From contig JAUJYZ010000677.1 of NCBI GenBank assembly GCA_033675265.1, forward strand, positions 768,778-832,777: a stretch of DNA of 64,000 bases, in the 5' to 3' direction. Positions 48,188 to 61,800 of the stretch are shown piece by piece. A program made the position numbers and the translations under genes. Below the pieces are notes generated by a model. The model was given only the letters and a program-made list of their open reading frames with translations. It did not search any database and was not told the DNA's origin. Within the stretch, counting starts at the first letter, position 1. Each line of letters starts with the position of its first letter. The stretch comes from Actinostola sp. cb2023. Lineage: Eukaryota; Cnidaria; Anthozoa; Actiniaria; Actinostolidae.

Positions 48188-49178
48188 TTTCAATAACTAT
48201 GTTTAGTGACCACAGGAAACCCAATAACCTTAGTGGCCACAGGAAACCCAATAACATTAGTGACCACAGGAAACCCAATAACATTAGTGACCACAGGAAA
48301 CCCAATAACATTAGTGACCACAGGAAACCCAATAACATTAGTGACCACAGGAAACCCAATAACTTTAGTGACCACAGGAAACCAAATAGCTTTAGTGACC
48401 ACAGGAAACCCAATAACTTTAGTGACCACAGGAAACCCAATAACATTAGTGACCACAGGAAACCCAATAACTTTAGTGACCACAGGAAACCAAATAGCTT
48501 TAGTGACCACAGGAAACCCAATAACTTTAGTGACCACAGGAAACCCAATAACTTTAGTGACCACAGGAAACCCAATAACCTTAGTGGCCACAGGAAACCC
48601 AATAACATTAGTGACCACAGGAAACCCAATAACATTAGTGACCACAGGAAACCCAATAACATTAGTGACCACAGGAAACCCAATAACATTAGTGACCACA
48701 GGAAACCCAATAACTTTAGTGACCACAGGAAACCAAATAGCTTTAGTGACCACAGGAAACCCAATAACTTTAGTGACCACAGGAAACCCAATAACCTTAG
48801 TGACCACAGGAAACCCAATAACATTAGTGACCACAGGAAAACCCAATAACATTAGTGACCACAGGAAACCCAATAACTTTAGTGACCACAGGAAACCCAA
48901 TAACTTTAGTGACTACAGGAAACCCAATAACATTAGTGACCACAGGAAACCCAATAACATTAGTGACCACAGGAAACCCAATAACTTTAGTGACCACAGG
49001 AAACCCAATAACTTTAGTGTCCACAGGAAACCCAATAACATTAGTGACCACAGGAAACCCAATAACATTAGTGACCACAGGAAACTCAATAACATTAGTG
49101 ACCACAGGAAACCCAATAACTTTATTGACCACAGGAAACCCAATAACTTTAGTGACCACAGGGAGCCCAATAGCTTTA
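48188..49178. repeat. 27-bp CACAGG satellite, array 3
   Basis: About 36 units; contains a higher-order duplication (blocks starting about 48,205 and 48,565 nearly identical). Almost all units are CACAGGAAACCCAA. Confidence 0.95.
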
Positions 49179-49239
49179 GGAAGAAATAGAAAATCCCAAA
49201 AGTTCTTCGTTCGTTTATCAGTTTAATTTTAATACCTTC

Positions 49240-51015
49240 TTGTGATATTTCAATATCGCTTCGACGACACATTCACGTATTTAGCTTGGTGGACGACGAC
49301 GACGAGTTTTAGAAAGTATTTGATCGAAGCAAAACGAATAGTGAGATGTTTTCTGTATTCGAGTGATAATTTATAGACCTAGCGGAATATAAAGCAAACG
49401 AATAACTTCGCGGCCTAAATTTGCAGCAACGTTCTTCAACTTAACCAGCGTTTAACCGACAAGGCAAAGATTTAACACACCTTCCCCCCCCCCCCCCCCC
49501 CCCCCTCTATTTTACCAACCATTAAATTCCATAAAGTTTCATTCCGAGTAATTAAAACAAAATTAGTTTTCAAAACATTCTAGAAAAATATTAAACAGAA
49601 AAAATATTCGAAAATTCCCTAAATCTTTTGCACCTTCTTGTGATGTTGATTTCATTTTCGCTTCGACGACACTTTCAGTTTCACTTTCACTTTCACGTGT
49701 TTGTGCTGGGACCACGACGACGAGTTTTAGGAAGTATTTGATCGAAGCAGAACGAATGAACGAATAGTGAGATGTTTTCTGTATTCGAGTGATAATTAGG
49801 CGGTACGTATAAAGCAAACGAATAAATTCGCGGCCTAAATCTGCAACAACCGCGGTTCTTCAACTCGTCTTCGTCCACCATTTAATACAAAGCCGCTTGT
49901 GCATGTGATCTCTACTTTTGCTTGCAATAACAATAATACAATATAAATGTAATCTCACCTCGCTACTCATATTCCCCATATTGAGCCTTTAGACCGTTGA
50001 GAAATGATTACTCAGTTACTAGAAGGGTTGAAGAGACAACGATACAATATCGAAGTAAAGATCAATCACATGACACTCTTTTGTACAAGGATTTCCAAGA
50101 AATGAGTTGTTGGTCCTTCGCTTCCGCTTTTGGGCTGACGATGCGTTGCGTGACATATGCGTGACTGAAGAAAAAGCCCCCACGTTTTCATCAGAGACAT
50201 CCGAGATGAGATGACAGCGTATGACACATGAGCCGTCTGAAAATCAGGCTGCATCCGAGACCGAGTGTATTCGCAGGCTAAGACCGAGTATACGGTATTT
50301 GCAAATGGTACCCAGTGCGCATGCTCAGTAAACATGACACAGTCACGCCAACGCGTCATCAGGTCCTGTTGTTTTTAAACTTGTTAAAACAAGAATACGA
50401 GATTTTAGGTAAGATATGTAAATCTTTGTTTTTCATCGTATATATTAATCTTTCCGAGAACTGAGTTATTTTTAGAAAAAGGGCAATCCCCTTATTGCTG
50501 GCCAATGTGGGGGGGGGGGGGGGGTCGTTCGGATGATTTTTTTTGGGGGGGGGGGGACGGGGGGTTCACTTGGTTTTGGAAGTATGAAAAGGAAGGATCA
50601 CTTGGGTAAGGGCGAGCAAAAAAGAGGGGGGGGGGGGGGGGGGGGGTTTCACTCTAAAGCTCCTACGATTCGGCCACAATATCAATTTTCTGCCAGTTTA
50701 AACCGGGAGTTGCTGGAAACTGCTCTCAGAAGGCAGGAAAGGTTTTGTTAGAGTGGTTTTCATATAAAACCCGTAGACTAAGACATCAGCATACTGATTG
50801 AAAGTAATAATAACCAGCAAAATGGTAACCAGGGGAGACTGAATCATGTTGTAAATGCTTGACTGGACCGGACTGAACCGGACTGGACTGCTGACTTCAT
50901 GGACTTTGGCAATCGTTTTACAATTTACATCGGGTTGAAAAAAAAAATCTAATACAAATCATCCATACATGTCATCAAATTTTTTTTAATATAAACGCCA
51001 AAACAGTGACTAATT
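49240..51015. repeat. Right part of duplication module, copy 3
   Basis: Homologous to 39,795-40,980 and 20,160-21,000. Includes C homopolymer 49,484-49,505, G homopolymers 50,509-50,523 and 50,628-50,647, and the disrupted HYD1 first exon. The module is interrupted at 51,020 and resumes at about 53,720. Confidence 0.7.
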
Positions 51016-51018
51016 GGT

Positions 51019-53722
51019 TTTGTCCATCCACACCTAGGTTAAACGCAACACCAACATGATATTTTGGATTCTTGCCCTTTGAACCATATTACCGCACGTG
51101 TTGTGGTGTGAGCCAATGGGCAGGTTTCTAAATTTGAGCTGTTTGAGTTTCAGAGTCGACACGCAAGTAACATACATTGGCTTTCTGAGTTGGTGTTTGT
51201 TGCTCTCGCTACACCGTACTGATGAGTTCCAAAAGAACGAAACAGCTGTCTACGGTTGCCGATCCTGGCTCTCTCTTGCTCTATCATGTTGGTGTTGTGT
51301 TAAGCTTTTTATTTCTACGTAGTATCAGCCTTTCTTGAATTTCATGTTTGCCATATGTATAGCTGATTAGATCTTTTACAGATCCTACGTATACCTACAG
51401 CATTTTCGTTGGCCACTACTAAATAGCGTTATGAGTTATGAGTTATGAGTTATGAGTTATGAGTTATGAGTTATGAGTTATGAAGTTATATCAAGTTATC
51501 AGTTGTTTCGAAGTTAGACCAATGTACGAAGTTGCAAATTTGTATTTTTAAAATCCTATACAAAAGAGTACAATACTTGTACATGCAATACTTGATCTGC
51601 AAGGATAATGTCAATCAATACGAGAAATGTCACGCAAGTTGTAACCGAACAGCTTTCATGTTATATTTTCGCTCTTTCGATTCTAACAAGCCCGCAACAG
51701 TGACAGTTTTTGGTGTCTGGCTATGTTAGTGTTACATCTTGCGAGATGTCAATATATATAATATCATAATTTATGAATGCTCTAAAATCCGACAGCGGCC
51801 TAACCTGAGTACCAGGCCTTCAAAAAGGAAAGGGGAGGGGGAGAGGCCCGGGGAGAAGAAAGAGGAAGAAGGCCTGACACAAGGGCATTGATCTGCCCGT
51901 GTCATGCGTCCAGATTCTGGACGTTGATATGATTGGATAAAACACAAAGGCTTGAAACGCCCCCAGGGAAACGTCAGCCGACCGGAAATGATACATCGTA
52001 TTCTACAAGAATATAAGCTCGATTTCCTTTTATTTATGATTGAAAATAATTTAGACAGGCTCTAGAAGGAGCTATGAAGCCTTTCCTGGAATTGAATTGA
52101 AATAACAAGAACTTTGTCTTCAAACTAACAAAAACGATGTGCTTCAAAAGCCTGATACTCAGGTTAACAGCGGCCGGCAACTAATGAGTATCCTGTTAGT
52201 TTGATGCAATGAACCATACAACCAGGGGGATTCAATCCCGGGTGGTACTCCCCTATATATGCTATACGGGTATGTGCCGCGGGATAGGGTATGGTTTTTG
52301 AGCTCCTTAGGTCTGGGATGGGGTATAGTTTTTTGGACTTTTAGTTTAGGATGGGGTACGTTTTGGTCTGGTATAGGGTATGGTTTCCGCAATAAGGCCA
52401 TTATCAGTCGCTATCAGTTTACATATCCCTTTATCACGCTTTCAATCTGGGATAGGGTATACATTTGAAAGCTTTAGTCTGGGATAGGGTATGGAAAATC
52501 AAAATTTTAGGTCTGGGATAGGGTCAGGGTTTTGAGGTGTCCGCGGCACACCCCTACCCAAAAATACCCTTAGTGACCCCCCCCCCCCCCCCCCGGGGAT
52601 TCAATCCCCTCTATTGCCCCTAAGTAGCACTGACCCATAGTGTATTTTGAAATATGTTATGTATGTGATTGTGATTCTCGTTTATTAAAGTAGCATTTTA
52701 CAGGATACCATCCCGATGATTACAAAAATCACAATCACTAACAAAGTTATAAAAACTTGTAACCCTATGATCTGATTTTGTGACCTTTGGTGATTGTCCG
52801 CAAAGTCGCCGCATACTATGTCCACGATGTGCGTTATTAATACCCGGTAATACTAAGAGCGCTACCATACATAGTGGGATAGAAGGCGTCAGCCAGCGAA
52901 ATATGTTTTAGGTTATCGTCTAAACTTTAGAGAGCAGTCTTTATTGTATATATTTATTATACATACATACCATACATACCATTCATAAATTATGATATTA
53001 TATATATTGACATCTCGCAAGATGTAACACTAACATAGCCAGACACCAAAAACTGTCACTGTTGCGGGCTTGTTAGAATCGAAAGAGCGAAAATATAACA
53101 AAGCTGTTCGGTTACAACTTGCGTGACATTTCTCGTATTGATTGACATTATCCTTGCAGATCAAGTATATTGTACAAGTATTGTACTATTTTGTACTAGG
53201 ATTTTAAAAATAGAAATTTGCAACTCATATCAAGAAATCCCCCATTAAAGTGTGCTGTTGCTCGGCCAGCTTTCCTATGTCCATATTTGGGCATTGTACT
53301 TACCATATTTGGAAACCCTGTAAATATTTTTCGCTTAAAAGTACGATTTTTATCGAAAAATCCATCCAAACTTACAGCAAATCGAGTAAATGAATGTAAA
53401 CATTGTCCTCCATTTTGTAACACGGCCAAAAAGACTGGGAAACCAAAAAGACTGGGAAACCTAACACAGGGGGACCGGTAAACTCGTGCCCAGTCCCCGT
53501 AGCTGGTCTACGAAAAAAGCACAAATTTCTTGATATGTCGTACATTAATTGGTCTAACTTCGAAACAACTGATAACTTGATATAACTTCATAACTCATAA
53601 CTCATAACTCATAACTCATAACTCATAACTCATAACTCATAACTCATAACTCATAACTCATAACTCATAACTCATAACGCTATTTAGTAGTGGCCATTTT
53701 CGTTTACGGTTCCCTCTTTCAA
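51019..53722. mobile_element. Large TIR element with TTATGAG tandem repeats in its arms, 2.7 kb
   Basis: Flanked by ACTAATT on both sides (51,021-51,027; 53,715-53,721). The paralogous site at about 33,190-33,215 is uninterrupted. Inverted arms of about 350 bp (51,407-51,765 and 52,985-53,700) include TTATGAG tandems (about 7 units left, 12 right, opposite strands) and ACAGTTTTTGGTGTCTGGCT. The interior contains a further inverted pair (CTAACCTGAGTACCAGGCCT / TGATACTCAGGTTA) and a GGGATAGGGTATGG minisatellite with C homopolymer (52,250-52,600). No transposase seen. Confidence 0.75.
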
Positions 53723-54990
53723 GTTTACTAATTCACTGAATAATGATTATCTTAATTATTTATGGATTGTGTTACAACAGCGTCCCAGTACGTAATTGAT
53801 ATCGAAAATATAATAACGAAAAATGAAGAATCTCATGTTACGTACCTCGTGGAATGCGATAATGGCATTCGGTGCTCTCTTTGTTCAAGGTGTTTTGATA
53901 TCAAGTATGTTAAGGCCTGGTTCATGAAGCCATCACTCAAAATCACGTTTATTTTTAGTATTCCCCACGATTCATTTCTATGGCATTGATATTTAGACAT
54001 AAGATTATATTCAAGATGTTTGATGACTTAGTCCTAAAAATACTGACGTCAAGTGGTCACGTGACCTGGGCATGTGAAATTTCGTTTTTTAAATATGCGG
54101 TCGCGAGTTTAAGATATGCTGAAATAGTTTTTATGCTACAACATTAAGGACAACTAATGAAAAAAGATAGCGTTTGGAAAACCTGTCCCATAATTTTAGT
54201 TATCGAGAAAATTGAGAAATCGTATTCTGGCTAAATGGTCACGTGACCTATTTTCGTAAATATCTCTCTTAAGAGAATTCAGAGACAAGTTTTCCAAACG
54301 CAGTTGTGTAGAGCACTAGCATTGACAACATATGCAATTGTTTGTTTTTACACTGTTCTTAAAACCACGACCGCATTTTAAAGTAAATTTTCAAAGACTG
54401 TTGTCACGTGGTTAATCACGTGTTCAGCTTTTTTGGTATTTTGTTGACTTCAATCAATTAAGGATGTCGAACTCTATGGCTGTGCTAAGTTTCGTAATGT
54501 TTGGTAAAAAGGAAGTGACATTATAATGTTTTACATTTTTTTCTCGTTTTGGGGCTTGAACCAGGCCTTAACATACTTGAGATATCATCTTGGCTCCCTG
54601 CAGCTCGTCAAAACCACAACTTCAGAAAGCTAAATGTCAACAGGAATTCGACGGATTTGGCTGGAATTTGAGTCATAAAACTATTTCTCCGATTTTTGAT
54701 ATTCTTCTTCTTTCGAAAGTCGTTACGAGTCGACCACGTTTCACTTCGCGCTTGTATTATATCGACACACAACACTCAACGTTCATATCAATAAAACAAA
54801 ACAAGGACCGACCGATCCAGCAGTCCAGTCCAGTCCAGTCCAGTCCAGTCCAATTATCAATTTTCCTGGCCATTCTTTACCAGATTATGTTATTGTACGT
54901 GGCAAAATGATATCAACTTTCAACTTGCTATGAATTGAAAACATAGAAACATGACAATTAAATAGAATTTATAACAAAGAACTTCAAATG
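53722..54990. repeat. Remainder of duplication module, copy 3
   Basis: Homologous to 33,190-34,205, interrupted by an element at 53,908-54,580. The short plus-strand frame beginning MDCVTTASQYVIDI at 53,762 is shared with 33,230 but is cut by the insertion. Confidence 0.7.
53902..54588. mobile_element. Fold-back element, TCAAG(C/T)ATGTTAAGGCC family, second member
   Basis: Ends TCAAGTATGTTAAGGCC and complement with GATAT on both sides; GTGGTCACGTGACC in both halves. The paralogous site at 33,362-33,372 is empty. Confidence 0.85.
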
Positions 54991-55676
54991 CGTAGAATAA
55001 AAACCCTCATTTTTGAAGAGTTGTGGGTTCAACGTTGGGATAAATAAGACCATTGGGCTCCCTGTGTAGTTGATGTCTACGTTTTCAGTTGTACGTATTT
55101 TCGGTAATCCTAATAATCCTACTCGTTCAAGAAATCATTTCCAGTTCATCTTTTATATTAATGTGCCGCTAGTCTGACATGCATCTAGATGTTTTGTGTC
55201 TACCAAGAGACTCATCAGAGACCTTTCGGTTAGTCAACTCGATCGTCGAGCATCGGGACGGCTTCACCGGGCGAGATGCACGACAAGTTGGCCGAAAGGT
55301 CTCTGATGACTCATATCTGATCTCTTGGCAGACACGTAACATCTAGATGTCAAACTAGCCACATTTCCATGCAGATATATGTATTCTTTATTCTATTTAT
55401 CTTTTATATTCTGCTCGCAAAAAGACTACGCCAAACGCCAAATGCATGGGGCTTCAAAACACTACGAATCTCGGCCCCTTCTCGGCCAAGCTGAGCAACT
55501 GACAACACTCGTTTATAAGGTAGCTCTGAATATGAATATAAACTAAAGTAGTTCAATAATACTTAGTAAATTCGATAAGGAAAAGATCAGTAAGAAGTAT
55601 TACAAAAGTACGTAGATGACAAAATTCGGCAAAATTGTATGAGTGTCTATAGTTCCCGCAGGGTAGCAAAGGTTTT
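54991..55676. other. Spacer with one CACAGG motif and a small hairpin
   Basis: TTGGGCTCCCTGTG at about 55,053. Inverted pair AGAGACTCATCAGAGACCTT / complement with GCCGAAAGGTCTCTGATGA (55,205-55,310). No gene seen. Confidence 0.55.
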
Positions 55677-58133
55677 ACGGAAGCCCAGGAGGGCCACTGG
55701 TGGGTTTTCGTTTTTGTTTTCGGTTTTTTGCTTTTCATTTTTCGCTTTTTGCTTTTCATTTTTCGCTTTTTGGTTTTGGTTTTTGTTTTCGGTTTTTTGC
55801 TTTTCATTTTTCGCTTTTTGCTTTTCATTTTTCGCTTTTTGCTTTTCGTTTTTGTTTTTGTTTTTGTTTTCGGTTTTTTGCTTTTCATTTTTCGCTTTTT
55901 GCTTTTCATTTTTCGCTTTTTGCTTTTCGTTTTTGTTTTTGTTTTTGTTTTTGTTTTCGGTTTTTTGCTTTTCACTTTTCGCTTTTTGCTTTTCGTTTTT
56001 GTTTTTGTTTTCGTTTTTTTTGCTTTTCATTTATCGCTTTTTGCTTTTCGTTTTGTTTTTTGTTTTTGTCTTTGTTCTCGGTTTTTTTGCTTTTCATTTT
56101 TCGCTTTTTGCTTTTCGTTTTGGTTTTGGTTTTCTTTTTTGATTTGTTTTTTTGTTTTCCCTTTTCGTTTTTTTTTGCTTTTCGTGTTTTTTTGCTTTTC
56201 GTTTTTTTGTTTATTTATTTTTTGAAACCCAAAAGACAAAAGCAAAAACCAAAACCGAAAAGACGAAACCAAAAACCAAAAAGACAAAACCAAAAACCAA
56301 AAAGACAAAAGCAAAAACCAAAAAGGCAAAACCAAAAACCAAAAAGGCAAAAACCAAAACCAAAACCCTGAGTGGCCCTCCTGGGCCGGTCCATGGTGCC
56401 TTGCGAGCCACGTGATGAACAAACATGGCGGACGGCATCGAAGTCAAGTACAAACCCGGGGTACAAACGTTTGCCCAAAGGACAGAAAGGTATGGACGTG
56501 CGTATTATTAATTAAGTTCATATGTAGCTAAACTGTACGTACTAACAATCCCCTATGTTATTTTTAGTTGAAATGTCGGTAATGGAATCAAGTTTATGGG
56601 CAATGAGTTTGATATGCGCATGGTTGACCTCAAACTTGTTCTTTCGTATCGGCTGAAGTAGATGAGTATTAAAGAGCTTTGAAAATACGGCGAATTTTGG
56701 CGAGAATACGGACCGAGGTAGCGTTCGGACGGCTTCAATCAGTTGAAGTTGCTCAAACACACCATCGGGAAATATCAAATAATTCGCTTAAAATATTGAG
56801 CTTTTATAATTTATAGTATAGACTTCGGACTGCACGAACAAGGTTGAATGAACTATAAATAAGGCTATCATGTTACTCTATGACCCCAGGGCATCTGGTC
56901 ATTGTCAACTTTCACTATTTCTATTTTCTGCTGTCCAAGTCTATGCTATAAATTAAAGCTCAATATTTTAAGCGAATTATTTGATATTTCCCGATGGTGT
57001 GTTTGAGCAACTTCAACTGATCGAAGCCGTCCGAACGCTACCTCGGTCCGTATTCTCGCCAAAATTCGCCGTATTTTCAAAGCTCTTTAATACTCATCTA
57101 CTTCAGCCAATACGAAAGAACAAGTTTGAGGTCAATCCATGCGCATACCAAACTCATTGCCCATAAACTTGATTCCATTACCGACATTTCAACTAAAAAT
57201 AACATAGGGGATTGTTAGTACGTACAGTTTAGCTACATATGAACTTAATTAATAATACGCACGTCCATACCTTTCTGTCCTTTGGGCAAACGTTTGTACC
57301 CCGGGTTTGTACTTGACTTCCAAGCCGTCCGCCATGTTTGTTCATCACGTGGCTCGCAAGGCACCATGGACCGGCCCAGGAGGGCCACTCAGGGTTTTGG
57401 TTTTGGTTTTTGCCTTTTTGGTTTTTGGTTTTGCCTTTTTGGTTTTTGGTTTTGCCTTTTTGGTTTTTGGTTTTGTCTTTTTGGTTTTTGGTTTTGTCTT
57501 TTTGGTTTTTGGTTTCGTCTTTTCGGTTTTGGTTTTTGCTTTTGTCTTTTGGGTTTCAAAAAATAAATAAACAAAAAAACGAAAAGCAAAAAAAAAACAC
57601 GAAAAGCAAAAAAAACGAAAAGGAAAAAAAAAAACAACAAATCAAAAAAGAAAACCAAAACCAAAACGAAAAGCAAAAAGCGAAAAATGAAAAGCAAAAA
57701 AACCGAGAACAAAGACAAAAACAAAAAACAAAACGAAAAGCAAAAAGCGATAAATGAAAAGCAAAAAAACGAAAACAAAAACAAAAACGAAAAGCAAAAT
57801 GCGAAAAGTGAAAAGCAAAAAACCGAAAACAAAAACAAAAACAAAAACGAAAAGCAAAAAGCGAAAAATGAAAAGCAAAAAGCGAAAAATGAAAAGCAAA
57901 AAACCGAAAACAAAAACAAAAACAAAAACGAAAAGCAAAAAGCGAAAAATGAAAAGCAAAAAGCGAAAAATGAAAAGCAAAACACCGAAAACAAAAACCA
58001 AAACCAAAAAGCGAAAAATGAAAAGCAAAAAGCGAAAAATGAAAAGCAAAAAACCGAAAACAAAGTCAAAAACCAAATCCCGAAAACCAAAACCAAAAAC
58101 CAAAACCCACCAGTGGCCCTCCTGGGCTTCCGT
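55677..58133. mobile_element. Giant inverted repeat, 2.46 kb, arms about 1.15 kb
   Basis: Ends ACGGAAGCCCAGGAGGGCCA and complement. Each arm is composed of a GCTTTTCATTTTTCGCTTTTT minisatellite (about 500 bp), a CAAAAACCAAAAAG-type minisatellite on the opposite purine/pyrimidine strand, and about 430 bp of unique sequence. The loop is only about 106 bp (56,829-56,934). The unique part carries the same short frame (FPDGVFEQLQLIEAV) on opposite strands in both arms. No recognised transposase. Confidence 0.9.
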
Positions 58134-58876
58134 AGTTTACACGTGACGCGTGATTTGGCCCAAAAATTGACGCGTGAATCGTGAAAAACACTTCATAAAC
58201 CAAAGATAAAAACGTGATCCGTGAATTTGCAGGAAAGACGTGCGTGAAATGGCTTAAATGATTCTTTTGACGGCGTAAATTTATGTAAAAATGGCACGTG
58301 AAGCGTGATCACAACACTTCCACCCTCCACCCCCTCCCCCAACCCCCTTTTGCTACCCTGTACCTGTCAGTAAGTTGGACTTTATCTTTCATGGTTTGCA
58401 ACCATGTACCAATGACCCAAGCAATAGAACATTCCCTCAGTCGAATGTAATGAGATTCAGGCACTTAGTTAACAGCTGATTCGTACAATTTGTACATTAT
58501 ACTATAGGACTTAGCCCCCCGGGGGGGGGGGGGGGGGGGGGGGGGGGACTTAGCCTGCTTACTCTCTTGCATGTGGACAATTTTTGTCCCCCTTCCCTCC
58601 GGCCTTCTTATTTTTCCCCTTCCCCTACTCTCCCTGAATATCGCTGGAAATAACAAGCTCATCGGTAAAGCGTTGACAGCTCAGGACCAGTAACATCCGC
58701 TATACCACAGGGAGCCCAAATATATAATCCAAACACGGATAATTTATGTTTTTAAGTATAATCAATCTAACTTATGACACAGTTTTTAATTATTTTTTGT
58801 GTACCGTTTCTTGTTCTTAGAGTTGTTATTGGCTCATGCAAGACATCAGAGTTAAAATAAATCTATCCACTAAGCC
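58134..58876. other. 5' flank of the transporter gene
   Basis: Contains ACGCGTGA-type degenerate repeats (58,140-58,310), a 30-base G homopolymer (58,518-58,547) and a CACAGGGAGCCCAAAT motif (58,702). No TATA box is evident; promoter not defined. Confidence 0.5.
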
Positions 58877-61800
58877 ATGGGCGACGATTTGGTCGATTCT
58901 TCATCATCGTTTCGTCTTCCATCGTCATACTGTAGCCACCAACAACAGGCGTACCGTAGGGATGGGTGCTGGGCGTGGCTGGTATGTTCCTGTGCCGTTC
59001 TTTGTAATATCGTAATATTTGGCTCTACTAAGACTTTTGGTGTTATTTACCCTTTATTACTGGACGAGTTTCACCAAGGCAAAGCCAAAACAGGTGAGGA
59101 AAATATCGTGACGAGATTTAAAATGAAGGTTGGATTTCACTCGCATCGGAAGCGTACGGTTATTGTCGGAACTGAGTCGGGGTGGAATCGGAAACTCGAC
59201 GGGATCACGACAGCTAGATCGCAATCGGTGGAAGTTGAACTATATATAGGACAACGGAATCGTCGGTATAAGCGCGCACGCTAATCGAACGATCGAAAAC
59301 ATGAAACGTGCTGCCGACTCCACTGATCTTATATGGTCGTTATTTGAAGACCAGAAACGCTGAGTTTTCTCAAATACGATGTTAGTAGTGGGTTTAGTGG
59401 TCACAATTAACCATGAATACAAATGAGAAGGGGTTTATCAGCCAGCATTGGATGTATGTAGTCAAGTAGTCGTACAAGGTTTAGAACGGCGACTTTTATC
59501 AGGAACAGTGCATGTTTTGCGCTCAAAGAATTATGGGTAAACTTACTGGTACGCCATATTTCATTTTTCTTAATTAGAATATAATTTCTGTTTTCTACAG
59601 CTTTGGTTGGCTCGCTGCTCATTGCTCTGTCGTTCAGCTTCACCGTAGTCGCTACTAAACTTATCAATCGTTTTGGAACACGTGTTGTGGGCGTCTCTGG
59701 TGGCGTCATCGCCTCGTTGGGTTACCTGGCAACATCGTTTGACAGCAGTATTGAGCAAATGTGCTTTACGTTCAGTATAGTAGTCGGCCTTGGTGCGTCA
59801 TTGACACACATGGCCAACATTGATATTATTCGCAAGTATTTCAAGAAGAGACTCGGATTGGCGACGGGATTTACCCTCGCGGGCATTGGATCTTCCTACA
59901 TCGTAATGGGCCCCATTATCGAGATACTTGTAACAAGTGTGGGATGGAGAAATGCATTCAGAGTCATAAGTGGAATGACTCTTTTCGCGGGCGCATTTGC
60001 AATGACATTCAGTCCTCACGTGGAGAAAGATCCTGAGCCACGAGTACAAGGATCAGCGGTAGTTCAAGCCAGAACAAAAAGCGTGTTGAGAAATGTACGA
60101 TTGCTGTTGGGTTGTTTTGTTGGATTCTTCTTCTACTTTGGCGTTGTCATTCCATTGGTTCATTTTGTACGTATTCTATTTGCTCCTGATTTCTGTAGCT
60201 AGGAATTCGCCAGATATATGATTGTTGAGGTAATGAGTGAGTTTCCATGACACAATTATTACTGGTGTTTTCTCATTAACTCTCAGTAAATCGACCGTCA
60301 GTAATGGCCTCCCCTAAAACAGCGACTGATTACTCGGGCCCTTCCGAAGGAAGCCCGAGTTAGAAAATGCGTTTTTCGGTAGTAGTAGTAGTCGTAGTTT
60401 TTTTATTCGGCTAAAGAATGACGAAAGTATGCGACGTATTTAATCGTATCCGGAGTTTCAAGTTTAACAAAAACAAACGTGAGGGCGTTATCAGAACCAT
60501 CTGACCTATGCAACCTCAAGACGTATCATTTTCAATAACTCACGATGAATGTTTATTTTATTCCACGTTTGAAAAATTCACAAGGAAAAGGAATCGTAAA
60601 AATCGTACTTCAAAACTACATCAAAGCAAAGGCGAGAAAGGTCAATGTTCGAAAATCCGTGTTCTTTTCAGTACGATGACAGTTGTATGATCCTTGTCTG
60701 AGTCATACATTTATTACGCGATCTAATTTTAGAACCGCCACGTTAAGCGCTATTTAAAACAGAATTTCCACGCTCAAAACAGGTCAGTGAACGGCAAAAA
60801 TACAATCGAAATCAAAACGTCCTTAGATTTTAGGGATCTATTACAGAAGAAGACGCTCAGTGACAAGGGAGAATATTTGTGTCGGTGACTCATTGAGGTC
60901 ACTTGAGGTCACATCTTAAATCTAACAGAAGCAGCTTTTGATTTTTAGTCCTTGTTTTATTCGACGTTCGAACCGTAACTCGAACCCGAACTCGAACTCG
61001 ATTCCAAACTCGACGTTTCGGGATCTGAAGCTAGAGAGGGGGCCTTTACACGAACTCATCAAAATCAAATCAATTGAACTCAAAGTCAAAAGGTAATCAA
61101 ATGAACTCAAAGTCAAAGGCAAATCAAATGAACTCGACACATACATGTATATACAGTCTCCCTCGTCACGCAACTGTCAGTCATTGTCAGGTCTCTCCTC
61201 ACGCAACTGACATTGTCCTTGTCATAAGCCCGAGTGTACGCTCATTGAGCGTCTTGTTCACTTACAAATGTAACGACTAGATATACTCAATCATGATATA
61301 ATGAAAACATAATGTTCTTTACTCAGGGTCAGTTTGTCCAGGAGTCTGGTTATGACCTCTCTCAAGTCGCAACATTATACGCTGGGTTTGGTGTTTGTAG
61401 TGTGATAGGTCGTATCGCCATTGGCCGCGTTTTAGACCTGAACTTTTTCCGTCTACCGCATTTACTAGCAATCGCCATATTCTTGGCTGCGATTTGTAAT
61501 TTTTTATGCCCGTTTGCAAAAACGTTCGTTGAGCTGATGGCGTACAGTTGCTGTAGTGGTTTATGTGATGGCTGCTTTGTGACTGTGATTATAATTCTCA
61601 TCCCTACATACGCTGTACCGAGCCAACGACCTCAAGCATATAGTATTTATTTATTTGCGGTTGGTTTGAGTTGTGGAACAGCCCCGCCATTTGCAGGTAC
61701 GTAAGATTTGCTTTTATATATTTCACGGGAATTTGCCATGTTCTAAACGAGTGGGAACCTGGGTTCAAGTTTCGACCGCAAAGCATCTATGTATTTTTGA

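Noticed and set aside
55553..58184. Lys/Asn- or Phe-rich frames of up to 235 codons
   Set aside because: Low-complexity arms of the giant inverted repeat.
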